Shown: positions 49,788 through 59,292, counted from the first letter of the stretch. The stretch is 64,000 nucleotides of DNA from DAHUYF01 sp035945115 (GCA_035945115.1 DASZAN010000205.1:23348-87347), one strand, 5' to 3'. Made by a program: numbers and translations. The notes: generated by a model not told the origin, from the sequence alone.

Positions 49788-50480
49788 CTAAATGCCAGCC
49801 GTATCGAGCGAGTATCCCGCGGCACGGACGGTGCGGATGACGTCGGAGCGGCCATTGTCGTTGAGCGCTTTGCGGAGGCGACGGATATGCACGTCGACGG
49901 TGCGAAGCTCGACCTCCGCGTCGCGGCCCCAGACGCCGTCCAAGAGCTGCTCGCGCGAGAAGACGCGGCCCGGCCGCTCGAGGAAGAAGCGCAGCAGGCG
50001 GAACTCGGTGGGGCCCAGATGAATCTGTGCGCTGTCGCGCGTCACGCGATGGGCGGAAAGGTCCATGGCGATGTCGCCGAAGCGCAGCGTCTCCGCCGAA
50101 GCGGTGGGACGCACGCGGCGGATCACGGCGCGGAGCCGCGCGATGAGCTCGCCCGGGCTGAAGGGCTTCACCACGTAATCATCGGCGCCACTGTCGAGGC
50201 CGCGCACGCGGTCGCCTTCCTCGCCGCGCGCGGTCAGCATGATGACGGGCAGATCGCGCCAGGCCGGCGCGCGGCGAATTTGCCGACACACCTCGAGGCC
50301 GGAGATGCGCGGCAGCATCCAGTCGAGGAGCACGGCGTCGGGCTTGTGCTCGCGCAGCTGCAGCAGCGCCTCCTCGCCGTCATGGGCTTCGTTGACGGCG
50401 AAGCCTTCGCGCTCGAGATTGTAGCGCAACAGCGTGACCAGCGCGGGCTCGTCCTCGACCACCAGCACCAACGGCGGCAT
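49788..50480 (-). CDS. phoB: Phosphate regulon response regulator
   Basis: This is a 230-residue OmpR-type regulator. The receiver has acidic residues VVEDE, the phosphoacceptor Asp in LLDWMLP (about residue 53), Thr in MLTARG and Lys in VVKPFSP. The DNA-binding domain (RFGDIAMDLSAHRV to the end) has the winged helix ELRTVDVHIRRLRKAL that contacts Pho boxes. It is last of the order phoR, pstS, pstC, pstA, pstB, phoU, phoB, all on one strand. A Pho box is present upstream of pstS. Confidence 0.94.
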   Translation of the reverse strand: MPPLVLVVEDEPALVTLLRYNLEREGFAVNEAHDGEEALLQLREHKPDAVLLDWMLPRISGLEVCRQIRRAPAWRDLPVIMLTARGEEGDRVRGLDSGADDYVVKPFSPGELIARLRAVIRRVRPTASAETLRFGDIAMDLSAHRVTRDSAQIHLGPTEFRLLRFFLERPGRVFSREQLLDGVWGRDAEVELRTVDVHIRRLRKALNDNGRSDVIRTVRAAGYSLDTAGI

Positions 50481-51218
50481 TTACTCGTCCTCCTCCGGCT
50501 GATCCGTGCCTGCGCCACGCACCACCGCCAGGCTCGAGCGGTCACCCTTGGGGCGCACCTGCGCGAGCGGCGTCCCGTGCACAAGAAAGTAGAGAGTCTC
50601 GGCGACGTTGGTGGTGTGGTCGCCGACACGCTCGAGATTCTTGGCGATGAACAAAAGGTGGGTGCAAGCGGTGATGTTGCGGGGATCCTCGATCATGTAG
50701 GTCAGGAGCTCGCGAAAGAGGCTCGTATACATCTCGTCGAGCTCTTCATCCCTGAGCCAAACGGCAAGCGCCTTGTCGGCGTCGCGCTCGACATAGGCGT
50801 CGAGCACATCCTTGATCATCGCCTGACAGAGCCGACCCATGCGGGGAATGGCGTAGACCGGCTTCACCGGCGGCGTCTGGTTGAGGGCGATCGAGCGCTT
50901 CGCGACATTGGCCGCGTAATCGCCGATGCGCTCGAGATCGCTCGCGATCTTGAGCGCGGCGATGCTCTGGCGAAGATCGCGGGCCATCGGCTGACGTAGC
51001 GCCAGGAGCCGCGTCACCAGGCTTTCGATGTCGCGCTCGAGTGCGTCGACCTGCACATCGCCTTCGATCACTTCGGTCGCGATGTCGCCGTCGCGCTTGA
51101 TCACCGCGTCGATGGCGGCGCCGAGCTGAGTTTCGGCAAGTCCGCCCATCTGCGCGATGGCGTTGTCGAGCCGCTGCAGCTCTTCATCGTAGCTCTTGAT
51201 GATGTGTTCGGACGCCAT
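50481..51218 (-). CDS. phoU: Phosphate transport regulator
   Basis: This is a 245-residue helical protein with the two repeated three-helix PhoU bundles. The N-terminal bundle contains LQRLDNAIAQMGGLAE and the metal-binding sequence DLERIGDYAANVAKRS; the second bundle repeats the pattern as NLERVGDHTTNVAE (the E-x-x-x-D-H signature). PhoU links the Pst transporter to PhoR and prevents PhoB activation when phosphate is sufficient. ATG 51218 lies six bases after GGAG; ATG 51224 is immediately after it. It is between pstB and phoB. Confidence 0.94.
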   Translation of the reverse strand: MASEHIIKSYDEELQRLDNAIAQMGGLAETQLGAAIDAVIKRDGDIATEVIEGDVQVDALERDIESLVTRLLALRQPMARDLRQSIAALKIASDLERIGDYAANVAKRSIALNQTPPVKPVYAIPRMGRLCQAMIKDVLDAYVERDADKALAVWLRDEELDEMYTSLFRELLTYMIEDPRNITACTHLLFIAKNLERVGDHTTNVAETLYFLVHGTPLAQVRPKGDRSSLAVVRGAGTDQPEEDE

Positions 51219-51228
51219 CGCCATCTCC

Positions 51229-52077
51229 TCAGCCGAAGCGGCCGGTGATGTAATCTTCGGTTCGCCGTTCGCGCGGATGCGTGAACATCGTCTCGGTGTC
51301 GCTGAACTCGACGAGCTCGCCAAGATACATGAAGGCGGTGAAGTCGGAGCTGCGCGCCGCCTGCTGCATATTGTGGGTGACGAGCGCGATGCAGTAGTCG
51401 GATTTGAGCTCGGCGATGAGCTCCTCGACCCGCTGCGTCGAGATGGGATCGAGCGCCGAGGCGGGTTCGTCGAGCAGCAATATCTCCGGCTTCACGGCGA
51501 TGGCGCGGGCGATGCAGAGCCGCTGCTGCTGGCCGCCCGAGAGCGAAAGCCCGCTTTGGCGCAGCTTGTCCTTGACCTCGTCCCACAGTGCTGCGCGGTG
51601 AAGCGCCTCCTCGACGCGGGCGTCAAGCTCCCCCGGCGAGAGCTTCTCGTAAAGCCGGATACCGAAGGCGACGTTGTCGTAGATCGACATCGGAAAGGGC
51701 GTCGGTTTCTGGAAGACCATCCCGATCTTCGCCCGCAACAGGTTCAGGTCTTGGCCGGGATCGAGGATGTTGCGCCCGTCAACCAGCACCTCGCCGGTGG
51801 CCCGCTGTTCGGGGTAAAGCTCGTAAATGCGGTTGAGGATGCGCAGCAAGGTCGATTTGCCGCAGCCGGAGGGGCCGATGAAGGCGGTGACGCGCTTGTC
51901 CTGAAGCGCCAAGCTGATGCCCTTCAGCGCCTCGAATTTCTTGTAGAAGAAATGCACGTCCTTGATGACGACCTTGGGCGCGGTCTGCGCGGCCACGGCG
52001 GGTTCGCGAGGACGAACCAGAGGTCGCGAGAGCGTAGGGGGGCGCGGTGCGTCGGCGGTCACGGTGAACTCGTTCAT
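51229..52077 (-). CDS. pstB: Phosphate ABC transporter ATP-binding protein
   Basis: This is a 282-residue ATPase of the phosphate importer. Motifs are Walker A GPSGCGKSTLLR, the Q-loop VFQKPTPFPMS, the signature LSGGQQQRLCIARAIA, Walker B ILLLDEPASALDPIS and the switch His VTHNMQQAARSSD. The protein has a longer N-terminus than most PstB (about 45 residues, MNEFTVTADAPRPP onward) that looks unstructured. ATG 52077 overlaps pstA by 4 bp. Confidence 0.95.
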   Translation of the reverse strand: MNEFTVTADAPRPPTLSRPLVRPREPAVAAQTAPKVVIKDVHFFYKKFEALKGISLALQDKRVTAFIGPSGCGKSTLLRILNRIYELYPEQRATGEVLVDGRNILDPGQDLNLLRAKIGMVFQKPTPFPMSIYDNVAFGIRLYEKLSPGELDARVEEALHRAALWDEVKDKLRQSGLSLSGGQQQRLCIARAIAVKPEILLLDEPASALDPISTQRVEELIAELKSDYCIALVTHNMQQAARSSDFTAFMYLGELVEFSDTETMFTHPRERRTEDYITGRFG

Positions 52078-52916
52078 GGCGTGCGATTGCTCCAACCGGC
52101 AAGGACGCGGGCGACGATGTTGAGGACGAGGATCGTAAAGGTGATGAGCAGGGCCCCGCCCCAGGCGAGCTGTTGCCAATCAGCATAGGGGCTCAAGGCG
52201 AACTGGAAGATGACATACGGCAAGTTTGCCATCGGCGCGTTCATGTTGGTCGACCAGAACTGGTTGTTGAGCGCCGTGAAAAGCAGCGGCGCGGTTTCGC
52301 CGGCGATCCGCGCGACCGCCAGCATCACGCCCGTGAGCATGCCTTGGAGCGCCGCGCGATAGATGACCGACACGGTCACCTTCCATTGCGGTGCGCCGAG
52401 CGCGATAGCCGCCTCGCGCAAGCTGCCGGGCACCAGCTTCAGCATGTCCTCGGTGGTGCGCACCACGACGGGAACGACGATGATCGCGAGCGCCACGGAG
52501 CCGGCCCAGGCCGAGAAATGCCCCATGCGCACCACCATCAGCTCGTTGACGAAGACGCCGATGAGAATGGATGGCGCGCTCAGCAGGATGTCGTTGACGA
52601 AGCGAATGACCGGCGCCAATCGGCTGCCGCGGCTGAATTCGGCAAGATATGTCCCGGTGAGAATGCCGACCGGCGTCCCGACGAGCGTCGCCACGGCGGT
52701 CATGACAAGGCTGCCATAGATCGCATTGGCAAGACCGCCGCGGCTGCCGGGAGGTGGCGTCGTCTGTGTGAAGAGTTCGAGCCCGATCGCGGCGATGCCA
52801 CGGCGCAACAGCGTCCAGAGAATGAGGGCCAGAATGGCGAGACCGACGCCGGTAGCGAGCCATGACAGCGTGAGAGCGACAATGTTTGCCGCCTGGCGAC
52901 GCTCGTAAAGGGTCAT
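52074..52916 (-). CDS. pstA: Phosphate ABC transporter permease PstA
   Basis: This is a 280-residue inner-membrane permease with six transmembrane segments. The PstA signature region PPGSRGGLANAIYGSLVMT (about residues 54-73) and the cytoplasmic coupling loop ELVPGSLREAAIALGAPQWKV are present. It pairs with PstC to form the channel for phosphate. The preceding gene pstC ends seven bases earlier and the start of pstB overlaps, consistent with one operon. Confidence 0.95.
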   Translation of the reverse strand: MTLYERRQAANIVALTLSWLATGVGLAILALILWTLLRRGIAAIGLELFTQTTPPPGSRGGLANAIYGSLVMTAVATLVGTPVGILTGTYLAEFSRGSRLAPVIRFVNDILLSAPSILIGVFVNELMVVRMGHFSAWAGSVALAIIVVPVVVRTTEDMLKLVPGSLREAAIALGAPQWKVTVSVIYRAALQGMLTGVMLAVARIAGETAPLLFTALNNQFWSTNMNAPMANLPYVIFQFALSPYADWQQLAWGGALLITFTILVLNIVARVLAGWSNRTP

Positions 52917-52923
52917 GACTCCC

Positions 52924-53889
52924 TCACTTCGCCGCCCGCTGCTCGAGCCTGAGCAGCATCAACTTGGCCGCGGCCAGCACGGTGAAGGACATGGCAAAGA
53001 GAATGAGCCCGATCGCGATACATGATGAGGTGTAAAGGGGGCTCACAGCTTCGGCGAACTCGTTGGCAAGCGTCGCGGAAATCGTCGTGCCCGGCGCCAG
53101 CAGTGACGGCATGATGCGATGCGCGTTGCCGATGACGAAGGTGACGGCCATGGTCTCGCCGAGCGCGCGACCCAAGCCCAGCATGATGCCGCCGATAACG
53201 CCGACGCGCGTATAAGGCAGCACGATGCGCCGCACCACCTCGGACGTCGTGGCGCCGACGCCGTAAGCGCTTTCACGCAGCATCGCCGGCACCGTGAGGA
53301 ACACATCGCGCGTCACCGAGGCGATGAATGGCAAGACCATGAATCCAAGGATGATACCGGCGGTGAGGACGCCGAGGCCAAGCGGCGGACCCCGGAAGAG
53401 AAACCCGATGAGCGGCACCGGTCCCAGCACCGCGATGAGCGCCGGCTGCACCGTACTCTGCAGGAAGGGTGCGAGCACGAAGAGCCCCCAGATGCCGTAG
53501 ATGATGCTGGGAATAGCCGCCAAGAGCTCGATGAGCGTGCCGATCGGCCGGCGCAACCGCGGCGGACAGAGCTCGGTGAGGAACACGGCGATGCCGAAGG
53601 CGAGGGGAATGCCGATCAACATGGCGATGAAGGACGTCACCAACGTGCCGTAGATCGCCGGCAGCGCGCCGAAATTCTCCTTGACCGGGTTCCACGCCTG
53701 GCTCGTGAGAAAGCCCCAGCCGAAGGTGGAGAATGCGAGCAGCGCACCCGTGGCGAGCGCCGCGATGATGCCGCCAAGGAGAAGCAGCACGCCGAAGGCG
53801 AAGACGCGCGTGGTGCCGCGGAATGCCGCGTCCTGAACGCGCCGCCCGTTGAGTCCGCCGCTCGCGCCGGCGCTTACTGCGAGGTCCAT
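52924..53889 (-). CDS. pstC: Phosphate ABC transporter permease PstC
   Basis: This is a 321-residue membrane permease with six transmembrane segments and an extra N-terminal tail. Characteristic sequences include FGWGFLTSQAWNPVKENFGA and FGIAVFLTEL, with the coupling loop TVPAMLRESAYGVGATTSEV. ATG 53889 (MDLAVSAG) overlaps the end of pstS by 16 bp; an earlier start at 54156 would read through pstS. PstC with PstA forms the phosphate channel. Confidence 0.94.
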   Translation of the reverse strand: MDLAVSAGASGGLNGRRVQDAAFRGTTRVFAFGVLLLLGGIIAALATGALLAFSTFGWGFLTSQAWNPVKENFGALPAIYGTLVTSFIAMLIGIPLAFGIAVFLTELCPPRLRRPIGTLIELLAAIPSIIYGIWGLFVLAPFLQSTVQPALIAVLGPVPLIGFLFRGPPLGLGVLTAGIILGFMVLPFIASVTRDVFLTVPAMLRESAYGVGATTSEVVRRIVLPYTRVGVIGGIMLGLGRALGETMAVTFVIGNAHRIMPSLLAPGTTISATLANEFAEAVSPLYTSSCIAIGLILFAMSFTVLAAAKLMLLRLEQRAAK

Positions 53890-54926
53890 ACCGGCTTCCC
53901 GCCGCCATCCTTGATCTTGGACCAGGAAGCTTCGACCAACTTCACGACGCTCTCGGGCATCGGCACATAGGCAAGCTCCTCGGCCATCTTGGTGCCGTTG
54001 GCGTAGGACCAGGCAAAGAAGTCGAGCACCTGCTTCGCCGTCTCGGGCTTCTCCTGCACTTCGTGCAGCAGAATGAAGCTCGCGCCGGTGATGGGCCAGC
54101 TCTCCTTGCCCGACTGATCCGTCAGCAAGAGATAGAATCCCGGCGCCTTCGGCCAATCGGCATTAGCCGCCGCCGCCTGGAAGCTGGCGGAGCCCGGCAT
54201 AAGCGCCGCGCCTTCCTTGTTGACGAGCTTGGCGTAAGGCAGCTTGTTTTGCAGCGCATAGGCGTATTCGATATAGCCGATGGCCCCTGCCGTGTTGTTG
54301 GTGAGCGCGGCCACGCCCTCATTGCCCTTCCCGCCCAAGCCGACGGGCCATTCCACAGCCGTGTCCTCGCCGACCTGGTCCTTCCACTCCGGGCTCACCT
54401 TCGAGAGATAGTCGGTGAAGATGAAGGTGGTACCAGACCCGTCCGAGCGATGCACCACGGCGATACCAAGCGGGGGGAGTTTGACGCCTGGATTGAGCTT
54501 CGCGATCGCCGGATCGTCCCAGCTGGTGATCTTGCCGAGATAGATATTGGCGATCGTCGGCCCGTCGAGGGTGAGGCCGCCGGCGGCGACGCCAGGAAGG
54601 TTGATCGCCAGCACCTCGCCACCCATGATAGCGGGAAATTGAACGAGCCCGGCTTTCGAGAGCTTGTCCGGTGTCAGCGGCATGTCGGAGGCGCCGAAAT
54701 CGACGGTCCTGGCGGTGATCTGCTTGATGCCGCCGCCGGAGCCGATCGATTGGTAATTCATGCTGACGCCGCTCTTCTCCTTATAGGCATCGGCCCATTT
54801 GGCATAGATCGGATAGGGGAACGTGGCGCCGGCGCCGGAAATCTCGCCTTCGGCAGCGGCGATTCCCGCGGTTGCCGCCACAACAGCGGCCGCGCCCAGC
54901 CAAGTCGTCAGTCCGCGAGCCTGCAC
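53874..54926 (-). CDS. pstS: Periplasmic phosphate-binding protein
   Basis: This is a 350-residue binding protein with a signal peptide (QARGLTTWLGAAAVVAATAG, cleaved near AAAEGEIS). Phosphate ligands of the family are visible in GAGATFPYPIYAKWAD, YQSIGSGGG and DFGASDMPLT, and RSDGSGTTFIFTDYLS. It delivers phosphate to PstCA. A Pho box at 55030-55049 lies about 105 bp upstream, the only such site found in the operon. It lies next to phoR, whose stop is 130 bp away. Confidence 0.95.
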   Translation of the reverse strand: MQARGLTTWLGAAAVVAATAGIAAAEGEISGAGATFPYPIYAKWADAYKEKSGVSMNYQSIGSGGGIKQITARTVDFGASDMPLTPDKLSKAGLVQFPAIMGGEVLAINLPGVAAGGLTLDGPTIANIYLGKITSWDDPAIAKLNPGVKLPPLGIAVVHRSDGSGTTFIFTDYLSKVSPEWKDQVGEDTAVEWPVGLGGKGNEGVAALTNNTAGAIGYIEYAYALQNKLPYAKLVNKEGAALMPGSASFQAAAANADWPKAPGFYLLLTDQSGKESWPITGASFILLHEVQEKPETAKQVLDFFAWSYANGTKMAEELAYVPMPESVVKLVEASWSKIKDGGGKPVWTSQ

Positions 54927-55029
54927 GAGGGGTCTCCCTGTTTTGGTGAGAAAGCGTGCCCTGGGTCTGAGGTGCTGTGCTTCCTTCCCCTACTGGCTAC
55001 AGCCGCAGCGTTACATCAGTACGACGGCA

Positions 55030-55049
55030 ATGTTTCAGGATTATGACAG
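55030..55049 (-). promoter_or_regulatory. Pho box upstream of pstS
   Basis: On the minus strand CTGTCATAATCCTGAAACA matches the PhoB consensus of two CTGTCA-type direct repeats 11 bp apart (CTGTCAT and CTGAAAC). It lies just after the phoR stop (55056) and upstream of pstS, so pstS and following genes should be induced by phosphate limitation. Confidence 0.75.
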
Positions 55050-55055
55050 TTCTGT

Positions 55056-56447
55056 TTAGGGAGCGCTCGAGGCGGCGGGCAGGTAAATCGTAAACACCGT
55101 GCCTTGGCCAGGCTCGCTGTCGATCTCGAGGGCGCCGCGGTGGTGGTTGACGATATGCTTGACGATGGCAAGGCCGAGGCCGGTGCCGCCCAGTTCGCGC
55201 GAGCGGGCGGCATCCACGCGATAAAAGCGCTCGGTGAGCCGCGGCAGATGCTCGCGGGTGATGCCGTCGCCATGATCGCGCACCGTCACCGCGACGACAC
55301 CCGTCCGTTCGCCCGGACGGGTTCCCGGCAGCACCTTGGGTGAGGGCCGCGCGCCCACCTCGATGGGCGTGCCAGGCCGGCTGTACTTGATGGCGTTGTC
55401 GAGGAGATTCTGGAAGACCTGGGCAAGCTCGTCGGCATCGCCCAGGACGGGCGGCAAGTCCGAGGGAAGGTCGAGCTTGATCTCCATCTGCCGCGCGGTT
55501 GCACGCTGATCGAGCAGGTCGACAACGGGGGGAATGAGCCGGGCGAGATCGACCCGCTCGGTCGGCGGCCGGTGCTCGTTCATCTCGATGCGCGAGAGCG
55601 ACAGTAGATCGTCGACGAGCCGCTTCATGCGCTGCGACTGCTCGGCCATGATCGAGAGGAAATGCTGACGCGCGGCGCCGTCGTCGCGCGCCGGCCCGCG
55701 CAGCGTCTCGATGAAACCGATGAGCGAGGCGAGCGGCGTCCGGAGCTCATGGCTGGCGTTGGCGACGAAATCGGCACGCAACCGCTCGCTCCGCTTAACG
55801 GCGGTGAGATCGTGCAAGGTCAGTACCAGCGCCGCGCCTTCCACCGTATGGGGCCGAAGCGGCGCAAGACGCGCGGAGAGATGGCGCTCGACCGGCGTCG
55901 TGACGTCGAACTCGACGATGCGGCCGCCCTCGCCGCGCAGCACCGCCTCGGCCGCGGCCAGCACGGCCGGATGGCGCAAGGCGACGGCAAGGTCGCGATC
56001 GACGAGGCGCATGCCCAGGAGCTCCGTTGCCGCGTCATTGGCGCGGAGGATGCGGCGGCGCTCATCGAGCTGGATGAGCGGATCGGGCAACGCGGCGAGC
56101 ACGGCCTGAGCCGCGCCGAGCTCACCTTCGCGCGCCGCCGCCGCTTGCCGCGAGGCGCGCAGAAAGCGGCTGAACGCGATCCAGAGTGCACGGACGGAGG
56201 GGCTGAGGGTGCGGATCTCGGCAGGCGCGCCGGCGCCGGCAAGCGCATCGATCGCCGCCTGCACCTTGGCAATCCCGATGGCAAGCGGGCGCAGCACGAG
56301 GAGCACGCCGAGATAGATCGCCAGGCCCGCGAAAAAAGCAGCGTGAGCCCTGAGCTCGCCGCGATCGACGAAAACGGCGAGCACGATCAGCGCCGGCGCC
56401 GACAGCGCCAATGCGCCGATCATCCATCGCGCGATCGGATTGCTCAC
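55056..56447 (-). CDS. phoR: Phosphate regulon sensor histidine kinase
   Basis: This is a 463-residue membrane kinase. Two hydrophobic segments lie near the N-terminus (ALALSAPALIVLAVFV and AAFFAGLAIYLGVLLVL), followed by a PAS-like domain (VLAALPDPLIQLDERRRI), the dimerisation domain with the phosphorylated His in NASHELRTPLASLIGFIE, and the ATPase with N-box DNAIKYS, DHGDGI and GGTGLGLAIVKH. It phosphorylates PhoB under phosphate limitation. It precedes pst on the same strand, separated by the Pho box. Confidence 0.94.
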   Translation of the reverse strand: MSNPIARWMIGALALSAPALIVLAVFVDRGELRAHAAFFAGLAIYLGVLLVLRPLAIGIAKVQAAIDALAGAGAPAEIRTLSPSVRALWIAFSRFLRASRQAAAAREGELGAAQAVLAALPDPLIQLDERRRILRANDAATELLGMRLVDRDLAVALRHPAVLAAAEAVLRGEGGRIVEFDVTTPVERHLSARLAPLRPHTVEGAALVLTLHDLTAVKRSERLRADFVANASHELRTPLASLIGFIETLRGPARDDGAARQHFLSIMAEQSQRMKRLVDDLLSLSRIEMNEHRPPTERVDLARLIPPVVDLLDQRATARQMEIKLDLPSDLPPVLGDADELAQVFQNLLDNAIKYSRPGTPIEVGARPSPKVLPGTRPGERTGVVAVTVRDHGDGITREHLPRLTERFYRVDAARSRELGGTGLGLAIVKHIVNHHRGALEIDSEPGQGTVFTIYLPAASSAP

Positions 56448-56510
56448 GCCTCGGCTCGCCCCTTCCGCGCCCGCCGCCCATTGTCGCCGGAGCGGCTCGT
56501 CGCGCGAGTC

Positions 56511-58790
56511 TTAGCCGATCGCCTCATGCGCGGCGAGCGCCGCGAGATTGACGATATCAGACACGTTGGCGCCGATCTCGACGATCTGCGCCGGCCGGTC
56601 GAGGCCCATGATGAGCGGACCCACTCGCTTGCCGCCGCCCATCTGCTCGAGCAGCTGCGAGGCGATGTTGGCGGCGTTGAGCCCGGGCATGATCAGCACA
56701 TTGGCCGGCCCTTTGAGGCGAGAGAAGGGATAGCTTTCGCGCATCCGCTCATAATTGAGCGCCACCTCGGCGCTCATCTCGCCGTCGTATTCGAAATCGA
56801 CGTGGCGCGCATCGAGGATGGCGACCGCGTCGCGCACGCGTTGATCGAAATATCGCATGGGATTGCCGAAGGTCGAATACGAGAGCAGCGCCACACGCGG
56901 CTCCTGGCCCATCATCTGCCGCGCGCGGCGTGCCGATTGCACGGCGATGTTGGCGAGCTGCTCGGCATCGGGCCGTACATGCGCCGTGGTGTCGGCGACG
57001 AAGACCGACCGGCCGCGCGACAAGAGCAGCGCGTAGCCGAAGACCTTGCTGTCGTCGGCGGGACCGAGCACGCGCATCACCTCCTCGAAGGCGGTGAAAT
57101 AGTTGCGCGTGGCGCCCGTCACCATGGCATCGGCGTCGTGGCAAGCGACCATGCAGGCGGCGAAGATGTTGCGGTCCTGGTTCACCATGCGCTGGCAATC
57201 GCGGTGAAGCGCGCCGCGGCGCTGCAGCCGTCCGTAAAGAAAATCGGTGTAGGTCTTGTTGTCGCGCGAGAGCCTGGCGTTATGAATCTCGAGCTCGGCC
57301 TGGGCATCGAGACCCATGGCGCCCAGCGTCGCGCGGATGCGCTCCTCGCGGCCGATCAGCACCGGCGTGCCGTAGCCGGCATCGCGGAAGGCGAGCGCGG
57401 CGCGGATGGTCTTCTCTTCCTCGCCCTCGGCGAAGACGACGCGCTTGGGGTTGGCGCGCACCTCCTCGAAGGCGCGCTGCAGGCTCGCCGCGGTTGGATC
57501 GAGCCGGCCTTTGAGGCTCGATTTGTAGGCCTCCATGTCGGCGATGGGCCGGCGCGCCACGCCCGAATCCATCGCCGCCTTCGCTACCGCCGAAGGCACC
57601 GCCCAGATGAGGCGCGGATCGAAGGGTGTCGGCACAATGTAATGGGGACCGTAGCGCAAGCGCTGTCCCGAATATGCCGCCGCCACCTCGTCCGGCACAT
57701 CCTCGCGCGCGAGCTTCGCCAATGCGTGGGCCGCGGCAATCTTCATGGCGTCGTTGATGGTGGACGCCCGCACATCGAGCGCGCCCCGGAAAATGTAGGG
57801 GAAGCCCAGCACGTTGTTGATCTGGTTCGGGTAGTCGGAGCGTCCCGTGCAGATGATGGCATCGGGCCGGACCGCGCGCACCGCCTCGGGCGTGATCTCG
57901 GGATCGGGATTGGCCATCGCCGCCACCATCGGCCGCGCCGCCATCGACTGCACCATCGCCTGGCTCACGGCACCTTTGACCGAGAGACCGAAGAACACGT
58001 CGGCGCCTTCCATCGCCTCGGCGAGCGTGCGCCGCTTGGTCTTGGCGGCATGTGCCGACTTCCACTGATTCATGCCCTCGGTGCGACCCTGATAGATGAC
58101 GCCCTTGGTGTCGCAGAGGAGCACGTGGTCGTGCGCCAGGCCCATCGTCTTCAGGAGCTCGACGCAGGCGATCGAGGCGGCGCCGGCGCCGTTCACCACC
58201 ATCTTGATGCTCTTCAGATCGCGCCCGGTGAGATCGAGCGCGTTCAAGAGCGCGGCCGTGGCGATGATGGCGGTGCCGTGCTGATCGTCATGAAAGACGG
58301 GAATGTCGAGGAGCTCGCGCAGACGCGCCTCGATGACAAAGCATTCGGGCGCCTTGATATCCTCGAGATTGATGCCGCCGAAGGCGGGGTGGAGATAACG
58401 CACGCAATTGACGAAAGCATCGACATCCTTGGTGTCGATCTCGAGATCGACGCCGTCGATGCCGGCAAAGCGCTTGAAGAGCACCGCCTTCCCTTCCATC
58501 ACCGGCTTCGCCGCGGTGGCGCCAAGATCGCCCAGGCCCAGCACCGCCGTGCCGTTCGAGATCACCGCGACGAGATTGCCCTTGGCGGTGTAGTCGTAGG
58601 CGAGTGCCGCATCGCGCGCGATGTGGAGACAGGGAAACGCCACGCCCGGCGAGTAAGCGAGCGACAAATCGTGCTGCGTGGTGAGCGCCTTCGTGGGCGC
58701 GATCTCGAGCTTCCCGGGACGGCCTTTGGCGTGGAATTGCAGCGCTTCTTCTTCGGTGACGCGGGCCTCGGGTTGATCATTGGGCGACAA
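56511..58790 (-). CDS. maeB: NADP-dependent malic enzyme, MaeB type with phosphotransacetylase-like domain
   Basis: This 759-residue protein converts malate to pyruvate, CO2 and NADPH. The N-terminal malic-enzyme domain has AYSPGVAFPCLHI and GDLGATAAKPVMEGKAVLFKR, with the NADP site VVNGAGAASIACVE. From about residue 430 a phosphate-acetyltransferase-like domain (VFAEGEEEKTIRAALAF, VTGATRNYF) follows; in MaeB it regulates by acetyl-CoA and does not catalyse. TTG at 58790 is used, with GAGGAGAGGAAG about ten bases upstream. It is full length and single-gene. Confidence 0.93.
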   Translation of the reverse strand: MSPNDQPEARVTEEEALQFHAKGRPGKLEIAPTKALTTQHDLSLAYSPGVAFPCLHIARDAALAYDYTAKGNLVAVISNGTAVLGLGDLGATAAKPVMEGKAVLFKRFAGIDGVDLEIDTKDVDAFVNCVRYLHPAFGGINLEDIKAPECFVIEARLRELLDIPVFHDDQHGTAIIATAALLNALDLTGRDLKSIKMVVNGAGAASIACVELLKTMGLAHDHVLLCDTKGVIYQGRTEGMNQWKSAHAAKTKRRTLAEAMEGADVFFGLSVKGAVSQAMVQSMAARPMVAAMANPDPEITPEAVRAVRPDAIICTGRSDYPNQINNVLGFPYIFRGALDVRASTINDAMKIAAAHALAKLAREDVPDEVAAAYSGQRLRYGPHYIVPTPFDPRLIWAVPSAVAKAAMDSGVARRPIADMEAYKSSLKGRLDPTAASLQRAFEEVRANPKRVVFAEGEEEKTIRAALAFRDAGYGTPVLIGREERIRATLGAMGLDAQAELEIHNARLSRDNKTYTDFLYGRLQRRGALHRDCQRMVNQDRNIFAACMVACHDADAMVTGATRNYFTAFEEVMRVLGPADDSKVFGYALLLSRGRSVFVADTTAHVRPDAEQLANIAVQSARRARQMMGQEPRVALLSYSTFGNPMRYFDQRVRDAVAILDARHVDFEYDGEMSAEVALNYERMRESYPFSRLKGPANVLIMPGLNAANIASQLLEQMGGGKRVGPLIMGLDRPAQIVEIGANVSDIVNLAALAAHEAIG

Positions 58791-58849
58791 AGGCGCTTCC
58801 TCTCCTCGGTCGGGAATGCAGGGCTTCCCTTGTTCTTCGGTAGGACGCG

Positions 58850-59122
58850 TCAGTGTAAGGGAGGGATGCGGGGCAAGGCCAGCGGAACTGCCGGAGGCTT
58901 CAATTCGCCGTCGTCATTGCGCGGGCTTGTCCCGCGCATCCCATCCTCTTCGCGCGTCGAGCGGACGAGACGGGGCACGAGCTTGACGCGCTCGGCGATC
59001 GCGGGACCGAGTCGCCCCACGAGGCAGCCCTCGCACAGCACATCCTCGAGACGGAGCCCGTAGCTGGCCGCAAGAAAGGCATCGATGCTGTGGGCGGTGG
59101 ATGTGGCGGACGATGTGGTCAT
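58850..59122 (-). CDS. Small protein with a repeat-derived C-terminus
   Basis: This is a 90-residue protein with a strong GAGGAGGAAG ribosome site seven bases before ATG 59122. The N-terminal part (MTTSSATSTAHSIDAFLAAS, YGLRLEDVLCEGCLVGRLGP) has a CxxC pair and looks like a small helical domain I do not recognise. From about residue 59 the frame runs into a half copy of palindromic repeat A and continues to PLALPRIPPLH, so its natural C-terminus may have been replaced. It lies upstream of maeB on the same strand by 59 bp. Confidence 0.65.
   Translation of the reverse strand: MTTSSATSTAHSIDAFLAASYGLRLEDVLCEGCLVGRLGPAIAERVKLVPRLVRSTREEDGMRGTSPRNDDGELKPPAVPLALPRIPPLH
58908..58949. repeat. Half copy of repeat family A
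   Basis: CGTCATTGCGCGGGCTTGTC then CCGCGCATCCCATC matches one of the two hairpins found at 14767 and 34990, with a 9-bp arm GCGCGGG...CCCGCGC. It falls in the C-terminal part of the small protein gene, in a frame different from the other copies. Confidence 0.7.
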
Positions 59123-59292
59123 GGGGCTTCCTCCTCGGCAAGACGGAGATCGAGCCTAGCAGCCTCTCTAGAACATATCAAGAACATTCCTGGCCGCAGA
59201 TGAACCGTTTGTCATCAGCCGGAAAGGGATCGGCGGTCCCTAAGCTTGCTTATCATTCGCTAGCGACCCCACTCCACGAGAGGAGACCACCG

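Noticed and set aside
55662..59063. A 1133-codon open frame antisense to phoR and maeB
   Set aside because: It covers two well-supported genes on the minus strand and reads as Arg/Ala/His-rich noise.
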